Positions 7,867 through 12,957 of a DNA stretch of 12,957 bases are shown here, piece by piece; the first letter of the stretch is position 1, and each line of letters starts with the position of its first letter. Below the pieces are notes generated by a model, which had not been told where the DNA came from, did no database searches, and saw only the letters and a list, made by a program, of their open reading frames with translations. Source of the stretch: an uncultured Alphaproteobacteria bacterium (lineage in GTDB: Bacteria; Pseudomonadota; Alphaproteobacteria; CAAHEQ01; UBA3637). The stretch lies in NCBI GenBank assembly GCA_947629595.1, contig CANREI010000027.1, positions 1 to 12,957 on the forward strand. Reading direction: 5' to 3'. The position numbers were made by a program, and so were the translations under genes.

Positions 7867-8853
7867 TTAATCATTTTCAAACGGTATTTTTTGACGAACA
7901 TCGCTCGGAATATAGGTATCAAGCCAAGTTTTATAGCGTTTGAGTAACGGCTGATCAAGATGCTTTTCAAGCAGCTGCCAAACAAAGGGAATAAACTTTA
8001 AATATCTGTTTTTATTATCACGAACGAAAAGACGCACAAAAATACCGATGACTTTTGTATGCCGTTGAACGGCCATTAAAGAATAAGAATCTTCAAACTC
8101 GGCTGTTTGATAAGTCGGAAATTCATTGAAAAAGTAAGTTTTCATTTTATCTTGTAAATCCGGTCGCACAACACGACGGGCATCTTCCAAAAGCGATGCC
8201 AAATCGTAGGTTACCGGACCGAAACGCGCATCTTGAAAATCAAGCAAACCGCACTTTTTATCTTTTGTAATCATTAAATTATCAACGTGATAATCCAAAA
8301 GAACGAGCGTGTTCGGAACAGCAGAAATTTTTTGATATAATTCTTCCCAAACAGCTTTATATTCTGCCATGGCTTTGTCATCTAACTCTTTTTTCAGAAC
8401 ATATTTCACATACCACAACGGCAACAAGGAGGCTTCCGTATACATTAAATCAAAATTATATTCTTTCAACCCCGGATTTTGCATAAATTGTTTTTGAATT
8501 TGAATCAGTGAATCAATGGCCTGCCGATATAAATTTTCTTCATCGGCACCGGCGGCAATCAAGCGGGTGAACGTATCATCGCCGAAATCTTCCAACAAAA
8601 GAAAGCCGTTTTCCATATCGCGGGCAAAAATGTGCGGCACTTTAATGCCTTTTGATTCCAAAATTTCATCAACAAACGCAAATTGGGCGGGATTTTCTTG
8701 CGGAATGGGGGCATTCATTAAAACCAGCGTTTCATTTTCTTTGGTTAAACGTTCATACCAACGAAAGGAGGCATCTCTGGCCAAAAGTTCTCGTTTTGCC
8801 GTACCCCAACCGTGTTGTTTTAAAAACAGGTGCAATAATTCTTCTCTTTCCAT
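7867..8853 (-). CDS. amgK: AmgK-like anomeric MurNAc/GlcNAc kinase (APH-fold phosphotransferase)
   Basis: This 328-residue phosphotransferase has the aminoglycoside-phosphotransferase/choline-kinase fold. AmgK phosphorylates the anomeric hydroxyl of MurNAc (and GlcNAc) in the cytoplasm, feeding MurU. The N terminus has the family pattern Gly-Trp-Gly, then Arg-Asp-Ala-Ser-Phe-Arg-Trp-Tyr (near 29-36). The catalytic loop reads Leu-Leu-Asp-Tyr-His-Val-Asp-Asn-Leu-Met with Asp187 as the likely catalytic base. Asp205 in Leu-Leu-Asp-Phe-Gln-Asp-Ala-Arg is the likely metal ligand, followed by Gly-Pro-Val-Thr-Tyr-Asp-Leu-Ala-Ser-Leu-Leu. I chose the ATG at 8853 over an in-frame GTG at 8883: the ATG has a near-perfect AAGGAG 5 bases upstream, starts where family members start, and avoids a 20-base overlap with tsaE. 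The GTG has no ribosome binding site. The location between tsaE and murU is typical for alphaproteobacteria. True aminoglycoside resistance is unlikely. Confidence 0.87.
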   Translation of the reverse strand: MEREELLHLFLKQHGWGTAKRELLARDASFRWYERLTKENETLVLMNAPIPQENPAQFAFVDEILESKGIKVPHIFARDMENGFLLLEDFGDDTFTRLIAAGADEENLYRQAIDSLIQIQKQFMQNPGLKEYNFDLMYTEASLLPLWYVKYVLKKELDDKAMAEYKAVWEELYQKISAVPNTLVLLDYHVDNLMITKDKKCGLLDFQDARFGPVTYDLASLLEDARRVVRPDLQDKMKTYFFNEFPTYQTAEFEDSYSLMAVQRHTKVIGIFVRLFVRDNKNRYLKFIPFVWQLLEKHLDQPLLKRYKTWLDTYIPSDVRQKIPFEND

Positions 8854-8858
8854 TTTCT

Positions 8859-8864
8859 CTCCTT
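8859..8864 (-). promoter_or_regulatory. Shine-Dalgarno site deciding the amgK start
   Basis: AAGGAG on the - strand lies five bases before the ATG at 8853. It shares its first base with the tsaE TGA stop (8864-8866), which suggests terminating ribosomes could re-initiate on amgK. No comparable site precedes the upstream GTG at 8883. Confidence 0.8.
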
Positions 8865-9274
8865 CATTCGATGGTAATTTCACGCGTTAAATCATTTATT
8901 ATTTTAATATCAATCCGTTTATGGCGGGCAGGCAACAAGTTTCCTAATTTTTCCGGCCATTCAATAAGACTGACGCCGTCATAAAAGGCCTCTTCAATGC
9001 CGATTTCATAAGCTTCATCAGGATTTTTGAGACGATAAAAATCAAAATGATAAATGACAAAATTTTTTGTTTCGTAGGTTTGTAAAAGCGTAAACGTCGG
9101 ACTGGGTACTTCATCAATCTCACCGGTTAATGAACGAATTAAGCCGCGGCAAAAAGCGGTTTTACCGGCTCCCAATGTGCCGTACAGCGCAACGATATCG
9201 CCTTTTTTCAGCGTTTTTGCGAATGCTTTTGCAACCTTTTCGGTTTCCGTTTCGTTTTGGACCAAATATTTCAT
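8864..9274 (-). CDS. tsaE: TsaE, ATPase of the tRNA t6A biosynthesis complex
   Basis: TsaE is the P-loop ATPase that works with TsaB and TsaD to transfer the threonylcarbamoyl group to A37 of ANN-decoding tRNAs. With the start used here it has 136 residues. Motifs: Walker A Gly-Thr-Leu-Gly-Ala-Gly-Lys-Thr (32-39), Ser-Pro-Thr-Phe-Thr-Leu (near 58-63), His-Phe-Asp-Phe-Tyr-Arg-Leu (near 80-86) and Ile-Glu-Trp-Pro-Glu-Lys-Leu (near 103-109), all characteristic of the family. An in-frame ATG 33 bases upstream (9305-9307) would add 11 residues. It has no ribosome binding site and falls inside a likely -10 box, whereas the ATG at 9272-9274 has AAGG ten bases upstream and matches the usual family N terminus. 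It is the first gene of the leftward operon. Its partner tsaD is in the opposite operon of this window; tsaB is not here. Confidence 0.92.
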   Translation of the reverse strand: MKYLVQNETETEKVAKAFAKTLKKGDIVALYGTLGAGKTAFCRGLIRSLTGEIDEVPSPTFTLLQTYETKNFVIYHFDFYRLKNPDEAYEIGIEEAFYDGVSLIEWPEKLGNLLPARHKRIDIKIINDLTREITIE

Positions 9275-9284
9275 TTTTGTTTTG

Positions 9285-9288
9285 CCTT
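9285..9288 (-). promoter_or_regulatory. Weak Shine-Dalgarno site favouring the shorter tsaE start
   Basis: AAGG on the - strand lies ten bases before the ATG at 9272-9274. The spacing is a little long and the match only four bases. The alternative ATG at 9305-9307 has only an AT-rich stretch before it. Confidence 0.45.
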
Positions 9289-9302
9289 GGTTTATATGGA
9301 AC

Positions 9303-9332
9303 AGCATACAATAAAAAAAGACAAAAAAGCAA
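9303..9332 (-). promoter_or_regulatory. Possible sigma70-type promoter of the tsaE-amgK-murU-addBA operon
   Basis: Read on the - strand, TTGCTT (9327-9332) and TATGCT (9303-9308) are spaced by 18 bases. This would give a transcript starting about 20 bases before the tsaE ATG at 9274. The -35 box lies across the loop and arm of the secB terminator hairpin. This is a consensus match by eye in an AT-rich region, so a chance match is possible. Confidence 0.4.
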
Positions 9333-9348
9333 CCTTTTTTGTCTTTTT
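9315..9348 (-). terminator. AT-rich terminator hairpin after secB
   Basis: A perfect 14-bp inverted repeat (arms 9315-9328 and 9335-9348) encloses a 6-base loop and lies 20 bases beyond the secB stop. On the - strand the second arm ends in a run of seven T. Each arm has a GAC/GTC core flanked by A and T runs, so only two of the 14 pairs are G-C. The stem is weaker than a classic terminator and may end only part of the transcripts, letting some secB message continue into tsaE. Confidence 0.65.
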
Positions 9349-9368
9349 AAGCATATTTTTTTGTGTTT

Positions 9369-9830
9369 TTATTTTTTTTCTGCCTTTTGAGCAACTTTTT
9401 CCCGATAAAGCGAAGCAAAATCAATCGGATTGATTTGCAACGGCGGTAATCCGGCTTCACGGGTGACATTGGCAACGATTGCGCGGGCATAGGGGAACAA
9501 AAGTTGCGGAATTTCAATTAACAAAATCGGTTCTCTGTGCTCGGACGGCACGTCATTTAACGTGACCAAAGCGCCGTAAGTTAACTCACAGATAAAAACG
9601 GCTTTATGCGTATCGGCGGTTTGAGCGGCTGCTTTCACGCTTAAATCAACGACAAACATATTTTCCTGCTCGGTTTTGCTGACTTGAATATCAACATTGA
9701 CATTAATGGCGGGAGCCTGAGTCAATTCACTCAAAATAAACGGTAAAGAAGGAGCTTCAAAAGAAAGATCCTTAATATATTGGGCATTTACCTGTATATT
9801 TGGTACATTTTGATTTGAATTTTCTGTCAT
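9369..9830 (-). CDS. secB: SecB, protein-export chaperone
   Basis: SecB is a cytoplasmic homotetrameric chaperone that keeps pre-proteins unfolded and hands them to SecA. The 154-residue product carries the signature Tyr-Ile-Lys-Asp-Leu-Ser-Phe-Glu-Ala-Pro (18-27), an alternating beta-strand pattern with Asn-Val-Asn-Val-Asp-Ile-Gln-Val, the Glu-Leu-Thr-Tyr-Gly-Ala region, and Pro-Gln-Leu-Leu-Phe-Pro-Tyr-Ala-Arg followed by Gly-Leu-Pro-Pro-Leu-Gln-Ile-Asn-Pro-Ile-Asp-Phe. All are hallmarks of the family. The acidic N terminus and Lys-rich C terminus fit. An upstream in-frame TTG at 9876-9878 was rejected: the ATG at 9828-9830 has AGAGGA ten bases upstream and gives normal length. The gene is divergent from timA across a 101-base promoter region and is followed by its own hairpin. 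SecB beside a Tim44-domain gene and mltA is a familiar alphaproteobacterial arrangement. Confidence 0.95.
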   Translation of the reverse strand: MTENSNQNVPNIQVNAQYIKDLSFEAPSLPFILSELTQAPAINVNVDIQVSKTEQENMFVVDLSVKAAAQTADTHKAVFICELTYGALVTLNDVPSEHREPILLIEIPQLLFPYARAIVANVTREAGLPPLQINPIDFASLYREKVAQKAEKK

Positions 9831-9840
9831 TTTTGAAAAA

Positions 9841-9846
9841 TCCTCT
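9841..9846 (-). promoter_or_regulatory. Shine-Dalgarno site deciding the secB start
   Basis: AGAGGA on the - strand lies ten bases before the ATG at 9828-9830. It falls inside the N-terminal extension that the upstream TTG would create, so it supports the 154-residue form. Confidence 0.6.
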
Positions 9847-9856
9847 TGAAAAAAAT

Positions 9857-9886
9857 TTGATTTTCGGTTTAAATACAAGATATGTA
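9857..9886 (+). promoter_or_regulatory. Possible promoter of the timA-mltA-smr-tsaD operon
   Basis: TTGATT (9857-9862) and TATGTA (9881-9886) are 18 bases apart on the + strand. An alternative pair is TTGAAA (9846-9851) with TAAATA (9870-9875), also 18 bases apart. Either would leave a short leader before the ATG at 9932. The first pair's -10 box overlaps that of secB on the other strand. Confidence 0.4.
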
Positions 9887-9911
9887 TACAATCAATTTAA
9901 AAATTTGTAAA
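9883..9911 (-). promoter_or_regulatory. Predicted sigma70-type promoter of secB
   Basis: On the - strand TTTACA (9906-9911) and TATACA (9883-9888) are separated by exactly 17 bases. Each box differs from the consensus at one position. The expected start is about 45 bases before the secB ATG. It is the best promoter match in the window. Confidence 0.6.
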
Positions 9912-9931
9912 GTAAAAAAAGGAAAATAATA

Positions 9932-10519
9932 ATGACAATCGAGAATATTTTACTATGTAGTCTTGCTTTTTTATTTCTTGTTTTGTTATATAAAAATCTG
10001 GGAAACGAGGAAAAGCGTTCCCAACTGCCGGAAAAGTTTTGTTTGTTTTCCGAAAAAACGGGGCAAATTATTGAAATGCGCCTTTTACGCGATAATAAGG
10101 CTTTATCCTCAAAACAAGCTATCGGCGAAGAATTTATCGCGCGTGTTAAAATTATTTTTAAAACCGTGTGCGAATCGTTTGCCGAGGGGAATATGTCGGT
10201 TTTAAAAAACTATATGGAACCGGCTATTTTGGAAGCTTTTGAAGCCGATATTCGGAAAAGAAAGAGTAAAAAAGAAACCATGGAATTTTCTTTGATTTGC
10301 TTTGATTCGGTTGAAATCGAATCGGTTTCGCCCGGAAATGATGAAATTACGGTTTCGTTTGTGACGGAACAAATCAATTTATTGAAAAATTCCAAAAATG
10401 AGGTGAAAGAGGGCGATCCGATGGTTGTTGCCAAAGTGCGTGACTTTTGGACGTTTCGGAAAAGCAAGCATAACAAATGGTTGGTATCGGCCACGCAAAG
10501 TGAGGGTATTTATGAATAA
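9932..10519 (+). CDS. timA: TimA, membrane-anchored Tim44-domain protein
   Basis: This 195-residue protein has one N-terminal transmembrane segment (about residues 5-20), a charged linker, and a Tim44-like domain from about residue 65 to the end. The domain shows the family's layout: a helical start with Phe-Ala-Glu-Gly-Asn-Met-Ser-Val-Leu-Lys-Asn-Tyr-Met, beta-strands around Asp-Glu-Ile-Thr-Val-Ser-Phe, then Val-Arg-Asp-Phe-Trp-Thr-Phe-Arg-Lys and Lys-Trp-Leu-Val-Ser-Ala-Thr-Gln before the end. Mitochondrial Tim44 tethers the import motor to the TIM23 channel. The bacterial protein (TimA) is an inner-membrane protein with an adaptor-like role that is not settled. The ATG has AAAGGAAA upstream. 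It is divergent from secB and heads the operon with mltA, which starts inside its last codons. The symbol rests on domain plus context. Confidence 0.83.
   Translation: MTIENILLCSLAFLFLVLLYKNLGNEEKRSQLPEKFCLFSEKTGQIIEMRLLRDNKALSSKQAIGEEFIARVKIIFKTVCESFAEGNMSVLKNYMEPAILEAFEADIRKRKSKKETMEFSLICFDSVEIESVSPGNDEITVSFVTEQINLLKNSKNEVKEGDPMVVAKVRDFWTFRKSKHNKWLVSATQSEGIYE
10502..10506 (+). promoter_or_regulatory. Shine-Dalgarno site deciding the mltA start
   Basis: GAGGG lies inside the last codons of timA, five bases before the mltA ATG. It fixes the start at the lipoprotein signal peptide and makes mltA translation dependent on or coupled to timA. Confidence 0.6.
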
Positions 10520-11540
10520 AAACAAGCTGTTATCTTTATCATTGGTCGGATTTGTATCCCTGTTTTTATGCGGTTGTCCGTCTTCGCATTACCTGTCGCA
10601 GGGCAGGGGTTTTAAATTGAGAGAAGTGCCCTTTTCGGCCTTGCCCGGCTGGACGCATGAAAACTTTGAAGAAGCCTATCCGGCTTTAATGCGATCCTGC
10701 CAAAAGCCCAATGAGCAATGGGCTCGTTTTTGCAGCGGATTACAGCGCTATGCGTCCGCCGGTTCTTATCAAATCAGAAAGTATATTGAAAGCCAGTTAA
10801 CGCCTTATTTGGTTACTTCTTACGGCGAAACAACCGGCACGATTACCGGTTATTATGAAGCCCAGCTGAAGGGCACGCGAACGCATACGCATGCGGGGCA
10901 GGTGCCTGTTTACGGCTTGCCGCGCGGATATGTGAACGGCAAAACGTATCCGACTCGGGAAGATATTGAGGAAGACGGCATTGATGCGCCGATTATTGCT
11001 TGGGCCGATGATCCGGTTGAGTTATTTATATTGCAAATTCAAGGATCCGGCCGTATGATTACGCCCTCGGGTGAAATTAAGCTCGGTTATGCCGGAAATA
11101 ACAATCGAACGTTTAAATCGTTGGGGTCTATTTTTGCTGCGCACGGCATTACCGATTTACATTCCATGCAAAATATGCGGCGCTGGTTGCGGGAGCATCC
11201 GTCGGAGGGTCGTCGTCTTATGGCTGAAAATCCGCGTTATATTTTCTTTAAGGAGCTTGACGGCGATTCGCCCTATGGCGCGGCAGGCGTTGTTTTAACA
11301 CCGGAACATTCGGTTGCGGTTGATAAAAATTACATTCCCATGAATACGCCCATGTATTTAAACACCATTGATCCCGACGGTATTTTTATTCAAAAGCTGG
11401 TTGTGGCGCAAGATATCGGTAAAGCCATACAAGGGCCGATTCGGGCTGATTATTTTTGGGGACACGGCGAAAAAGCCTTTAATAAGGCAGGGCGTATGAA
11501 GAATAAAGGGTCTTATTACCTGTTATTGCCGAAAAGCTAG
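10512..11540 (+). CDS. mltA: MltA, membrane-bound lytic transglycosylase A (lipoprotein)
   Basis: MltA cleaves the MurNAc-GlcNAc bond of peptidoglycan and leaves 1,6-anhydro-MurNAc ends. The 342-residue protein begins with a lipoprotein signal: a Lys-rich start, a hydrophobic core and Leu-Cys-Gly-Cys with Cys22 acylated, so it probably sits in the outer membrane facing the periplasm. The MltA domain shows Gly-Tyr-Tyr-Glu-Ala (113-117), Trp-Ala-Asp-Asp-Pro-Val-Glu-Leu-Phe and Leu-Gln-Ile-Gln-Gly-Ser-Gly-Arg (174-181). The C-terminal 3D domain has Ala-Gln-Asp-Ile-Gly-Lys-Ala-Ile with Asp301 the probable catalytic acid, then Ala-Asp-Tyr-Phe-Trp-Gly. The usual Gly-Gly-Ala-Ile is Gly-Lys-Ala-Ile here. 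The ATG at 10512 lies inside timA (8-base overlap) with GAGGG five bases upstream. An in-frame ATG further up at 10425 would bury the signal peptide and was rejected. Confidence 0.94.
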   Translation: MNKNKLLSLSLVGFVSLFLCGCPSSHYLSQGRGFKLREVPFSALPGWTHENFEEAYPALMRSCQKPNEQWARFCSGLQRYASAGSYQIRKYIESQLTPYLVTSYGETTGTITGYYEAQLKGTRTHTHAGQVPVYGLPRGYVNGKTYPTREDIEEDGIDAPIIAWADDPVELFILQIQGSGRMITPSGEIKLGYAGNNNRTFKSLGSIFAAHGITDLHSMQNMRRWLREHPSEGRRLMAENPRYIFFKELDGDSPYGAAGVVLTPEHSVAVDKNYIPMNTPMYLNTIDPDGIFIQKLVVAQDIGKAIQGPIRADYFWGHGEKAFNKAGRMKNKGSYYLLLPKS

Positions 11541-11551
11541 GAAACATTAAA

Positions 11552-11944
11552 ATGCCTGTTACCGATGATTCTTTATGGGCTGAATATGCGCAATCGGTTC
11601 AACCGTTGGCGCAAAAGAAGAACTTAAATCCCAAAACGGTGCCGCCCAGGCTTAAAGTTCGAAAAACGGCCACGGGCATATTGCTGAATACGCTTGATTT
11701 ACACGGCAAAACGTTGGAAGAAGCTTATCGGCTGACAAAAACATTTTTTGACTTGCATTTCAAAAGCGGCACAAAACAAATCGGCATTATAACCGGTAAA
11801 GGATTGAACGGAACGGGTAAAATTAAAAATGAAATAGAATTGTGGTTTGAAACGCCGTTTTTTAAAGAAAAAATAAATACTTATCATTGGGAAAATGACG
11901 GAGGCGTTTTAAGGATCAGATTGAAAAGGCAGCAGAAAAAATGA
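11552..11944 (+). CDS. Smr/MutS2 C-terminal-type domain protein
   Basis: This is a stand-alone Smr-domain protein of 130 residues. After a charged, probably flexible N terminus (1-45) comes the domain: Leu-Asp-Leu-His-Gly (48-52), then Glu-Glu-Ala and a long helix, Gly-Ile-Ile-Thr-Gly-Lys-Gly (78-84), a Gly-rich turn and Gly-Lys-Ile-Lys, and the closing Tyr-His-Trp-Glu-Asn-Asp-Gly-Gly-Val-Leu-Arg-Ile-Arg-Leu. Smr domains bind nucleic acid and several are endonucleases, cutting RNA or branched DNA. The Leu-Asp-Leu-His motif is conserved here, while the other motif has Thr where some members have His. It is shorter than many alphaproteobacterial relatives. AGGAAA precedes the ATG, it starts 11 bases after mltA, and its TGA overlaps the tsaD ATG. 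The cellular role in this operon is unknown. Confidence 0.88.
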   Translation: MPVTDDSLWAEYAQSVQPLAQKKNLNPKTVPPRLKVRKTATGILLNTLDLHGKTLEEAYRLTKTFFDLHFKSGTKQIGIITGKGLNGTGKIKNEIELWFETPFFKEKINTYHWENDGGVLRIRLKRQQKK

Positions 11945-12957
11945 AAATCGTGTTAGGAATTGAAAGCAGCTGTGATGAAACGGCGTGCGCATTGGTTAAT
12001 GACAAGAAAGAAATTTTGTCATCGCTTGTTTGGTCTCAATATGATGAACATCGGGCATTCGGCGGTGTTGTTCCCGAAATAGCGGCGCGGGCGCATTTGG
12101 ATAAATGCGATGTTTTAATTAAAGAAGCCTTGAAAGAGGCGAATAAAACTTTTTCCGACTTATCTGCCGTGGCGGTTGCGGCCGGTCCCGGGCTGATCGG
12201 GGGCGTTTTGGTCGGTGTTATGACGGCAAAAGCCATTGCACTGGCGCATCATTTGCCGTTTATTGCCGTTAATCATTTAGAGGGGCATGCGCTCACGGTT
12301 CGCTTGTTTCAATCGGTCACGTTTCCTTATTTGTTATTGTTAACATCGGGCGGACATTGTCAAATTTTGGTTGTGAAAGGTGTCGGCAATTATGAAAGGT
12401 TAGGGGGAACGGTTGACGATTCGGCAGGTGAAGCGTTTGATAAAGTTGCTAAAATGCTGAATATCGGTTATCCGGGCGGGCCGAATTTGGAAAAGCGGGC
12501 CAATTCGGGAAACGGGCGCAATATTCATTTTCCGGTTCCCATGAAAGGCAAGGCGGGGTGTGATTTTTCATTTTCGGGGCTAAAAACGGCGGTTCGGGTT
12601 TGTATTGACAAACAAGAAAATCTTTCCGAAGAGATGAAAAACAACATTTGCGCTGCTTTTCAAAATGCGGTGGTTGAGGAAATGAAAGATCGACTGGCGC
12701 ATGCCGTTGATATTTTTTGCACGCGCTATCCGACCGGCAAATACTTGGTTGTGGCCGGCGGTGTGGCGGCAAACAAAGCCGTTCGGGCAATGATTGAGCA
12801 AACGGCCGAAAAAAACGGTTTGATTTTTGCGGCGCCTCCCGTTCAATATTGCACGGATAACGGCGTTATGATTGCATGGGCGGGCATGGAACGGCATTTG
12901 CTCAACATTTCCGACTCGTTGGATTTTAAAGCGCGTCCGCGTTGGGGATTAGATGAA
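11941..12957 (+). CDS. tsaD: TsaD, tRNA N6-adenosine threonylcarbamoyltransferase (3' end cut by window)
   Basis: TsaD is the catalytic subunit that moves the threonylcarbamoyl group from threonylcarbamoyl-AMP to A37 of ANN-decoding tRNAs, acting with TsaB and TsaE. The frame is open for 339 codons to the last base. It ends in Ala-Arg-Pro-Arg-Trp-Gly-Leu-Asp-Glu, which is close to the usual C terminus, so only a few residues and the stop are probably missing. Motifs: Gly-Ile-Glu-Ser-Ser-Cys-Asp-Glu-Thr (6-14), Ala-Gly-Pro-Gly-Leu-Ile-Gly-Gly (about 81-88), the metal site His112-Leu-Glu-Gly-His116, Thr-Ser-Gly-Gly-His (near 135-139), Asp-Asp-Ser-Ala-Gly-Glu-Ala-Phe-Asp-Lys, Gly-Gly-Val-Ala-Ala-Asn and Cys-Thr-Asp306-Asn. 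All key residues are present. The ATG overlaps the smr stop as ATGA. AAAAGG lies about 12 bases upstream, a weak site that suggests coupling. Confidence 0.96.
   Translation, partial: MKIVLGIESSCDETACALVNDKKEILSSLVWSQYDEHRAFGGVVPEIAARAHLDKCDVLIKEALKEANKTFSDLSAVAVAAGPGLIGGVLVGVMTAKAIALAHHLPFIAVNHLEGHALTVRLFQSVTFPYLLLLTSGGHCQILVVKGVGNYERLGGTVDDSAGEAFDKVAKMLNIGYPGGPNLEKRANSGNGRNIHFPVPMKGKAGCDFSFSGLKTAVRVCIDKQENLSEEMKNNICAAFQNAVVEEMKDRLAHAVDIFCTRYPTGKYLVVAGGVAANKAVRAMIEQTAEKNGLIFAAPPVQYCTDNGVMIAWAGMERHLLNISDSLDFKARPRWGLDE

Noticed and set aside
7867..8853. Aminoglycoside-resistance phosphotransferase
   Set aside because: The fold is shared, but the motif pattern and the direct pairing with a MurU-like enzyme fit an anomeric sugar kinase much better.
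8854..8883. Longer amgK form from the GTG at 8883
   Set aside because: It has no Shine-Dalgarno site and would overlap tsaE by 20 bases, whereas the ATG at 8853 has AAGGAG at ideal spacing.
8516..8984. Two + strand open frames across amgK and tsaE
   Set aside because: Both are antisense to well-supported genes with recognisable catalytic motifs. Their translations resemble no protein.
9831..9878. Longer secB form from the TTG at 9876-9878
   Set aside because: It would add 16 residues not typical of SecB and cover the ribosome binding site of the better ATG start.
10425..10511. Longer mltA form from the ATG at 10425
   Set aside because: It would place 29 residues before a classic lipoprotein signal peptide and overlap timA by 95 bases.
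12036..12897. Several - strand open frames opposite tsaD
   Set aside because: They are shadows of tsaD, whose + strand frame has every family motif over 339 codons.
1..12957. Mobile element, phage, defence island, CRISPR array or replication origin
   Set aside because: No transposase, integrase, direct-repeat array or clear DnaA-box cluster was seen. AddAB is a housekeeping repair complex and does not by itself indicate a defence island.

Overview
The window is an ordinary, gene-dense piece of a bacterial chromosome, most likely from a moderately AT-rich alphaproteobacterium. The basis is the gene set: an alphaproteobacterial-type AddAB nuclease-helicase next to an AmgK/MurU sugar kinase and uridylyltransferase pair and TsaE, plus a divergent SecB / Tim44-domain (TimA) / MltA / Smr block. 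Both neighbourhoods are familiar from that class. A low-GC or host-associated lineage would fit the base composition, but I cannot place the genus.

Layout. At the left edge (5-265, + strand) lies a short unrecognised protein or the tail of a longer one. It ends at a strong bidirectional terminator (295-326). Reading leftward from about 9.3 kb to that terminator is one tightly packed operon: tsaE, amgK, murU, addB, addA and a gene for an alpha/beta-hydrolase-like lipoprotein. The last three junctions (murU/addB, addB/addA, addA/lipoprotein) are all 4-base ATGA overlaps, so translation is probably coupled. secB (9369-9830, leftward) lies upstream of this operon and is separated from it by an AT-rich hairpin. 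From the 101-base gap at 9831-9931 a second operon runs rightward: timA, mltA, smr and tsaD. tsaD has 339 codons and leaves the window just before its stop.

How the genes fit together. TsaE and TsaD, in opposite operons, are two of the core proteins that make the t6A modification of ANN-decoding tRNAs. AddA and AddB form the RecBCD-like end-processing machine for double-strand breaks. MltA cuts peptidoglycan to 1,6-anhydro-MurNAc products, and AmgK with MurU returns MurNAc to UDP-MurNAc, so cell-wall turnover and recycling appear in both operons. SecB and TimA belong to protein export and membrane biology.

No mobile element, CRISPR array, tRNA or rRNA was seen, and no stretch over 300 bases lacks a gene. 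I found no convincing new system. The most unusual points are the terminal lipoprotein, whose nucleophile-serine position reads glycine while the Asp and His of the triad remain; a putative tsaE promoter built into the secB terminator hairpin; and overlapping divergent promoters sharing a TGTATACA palindrome.
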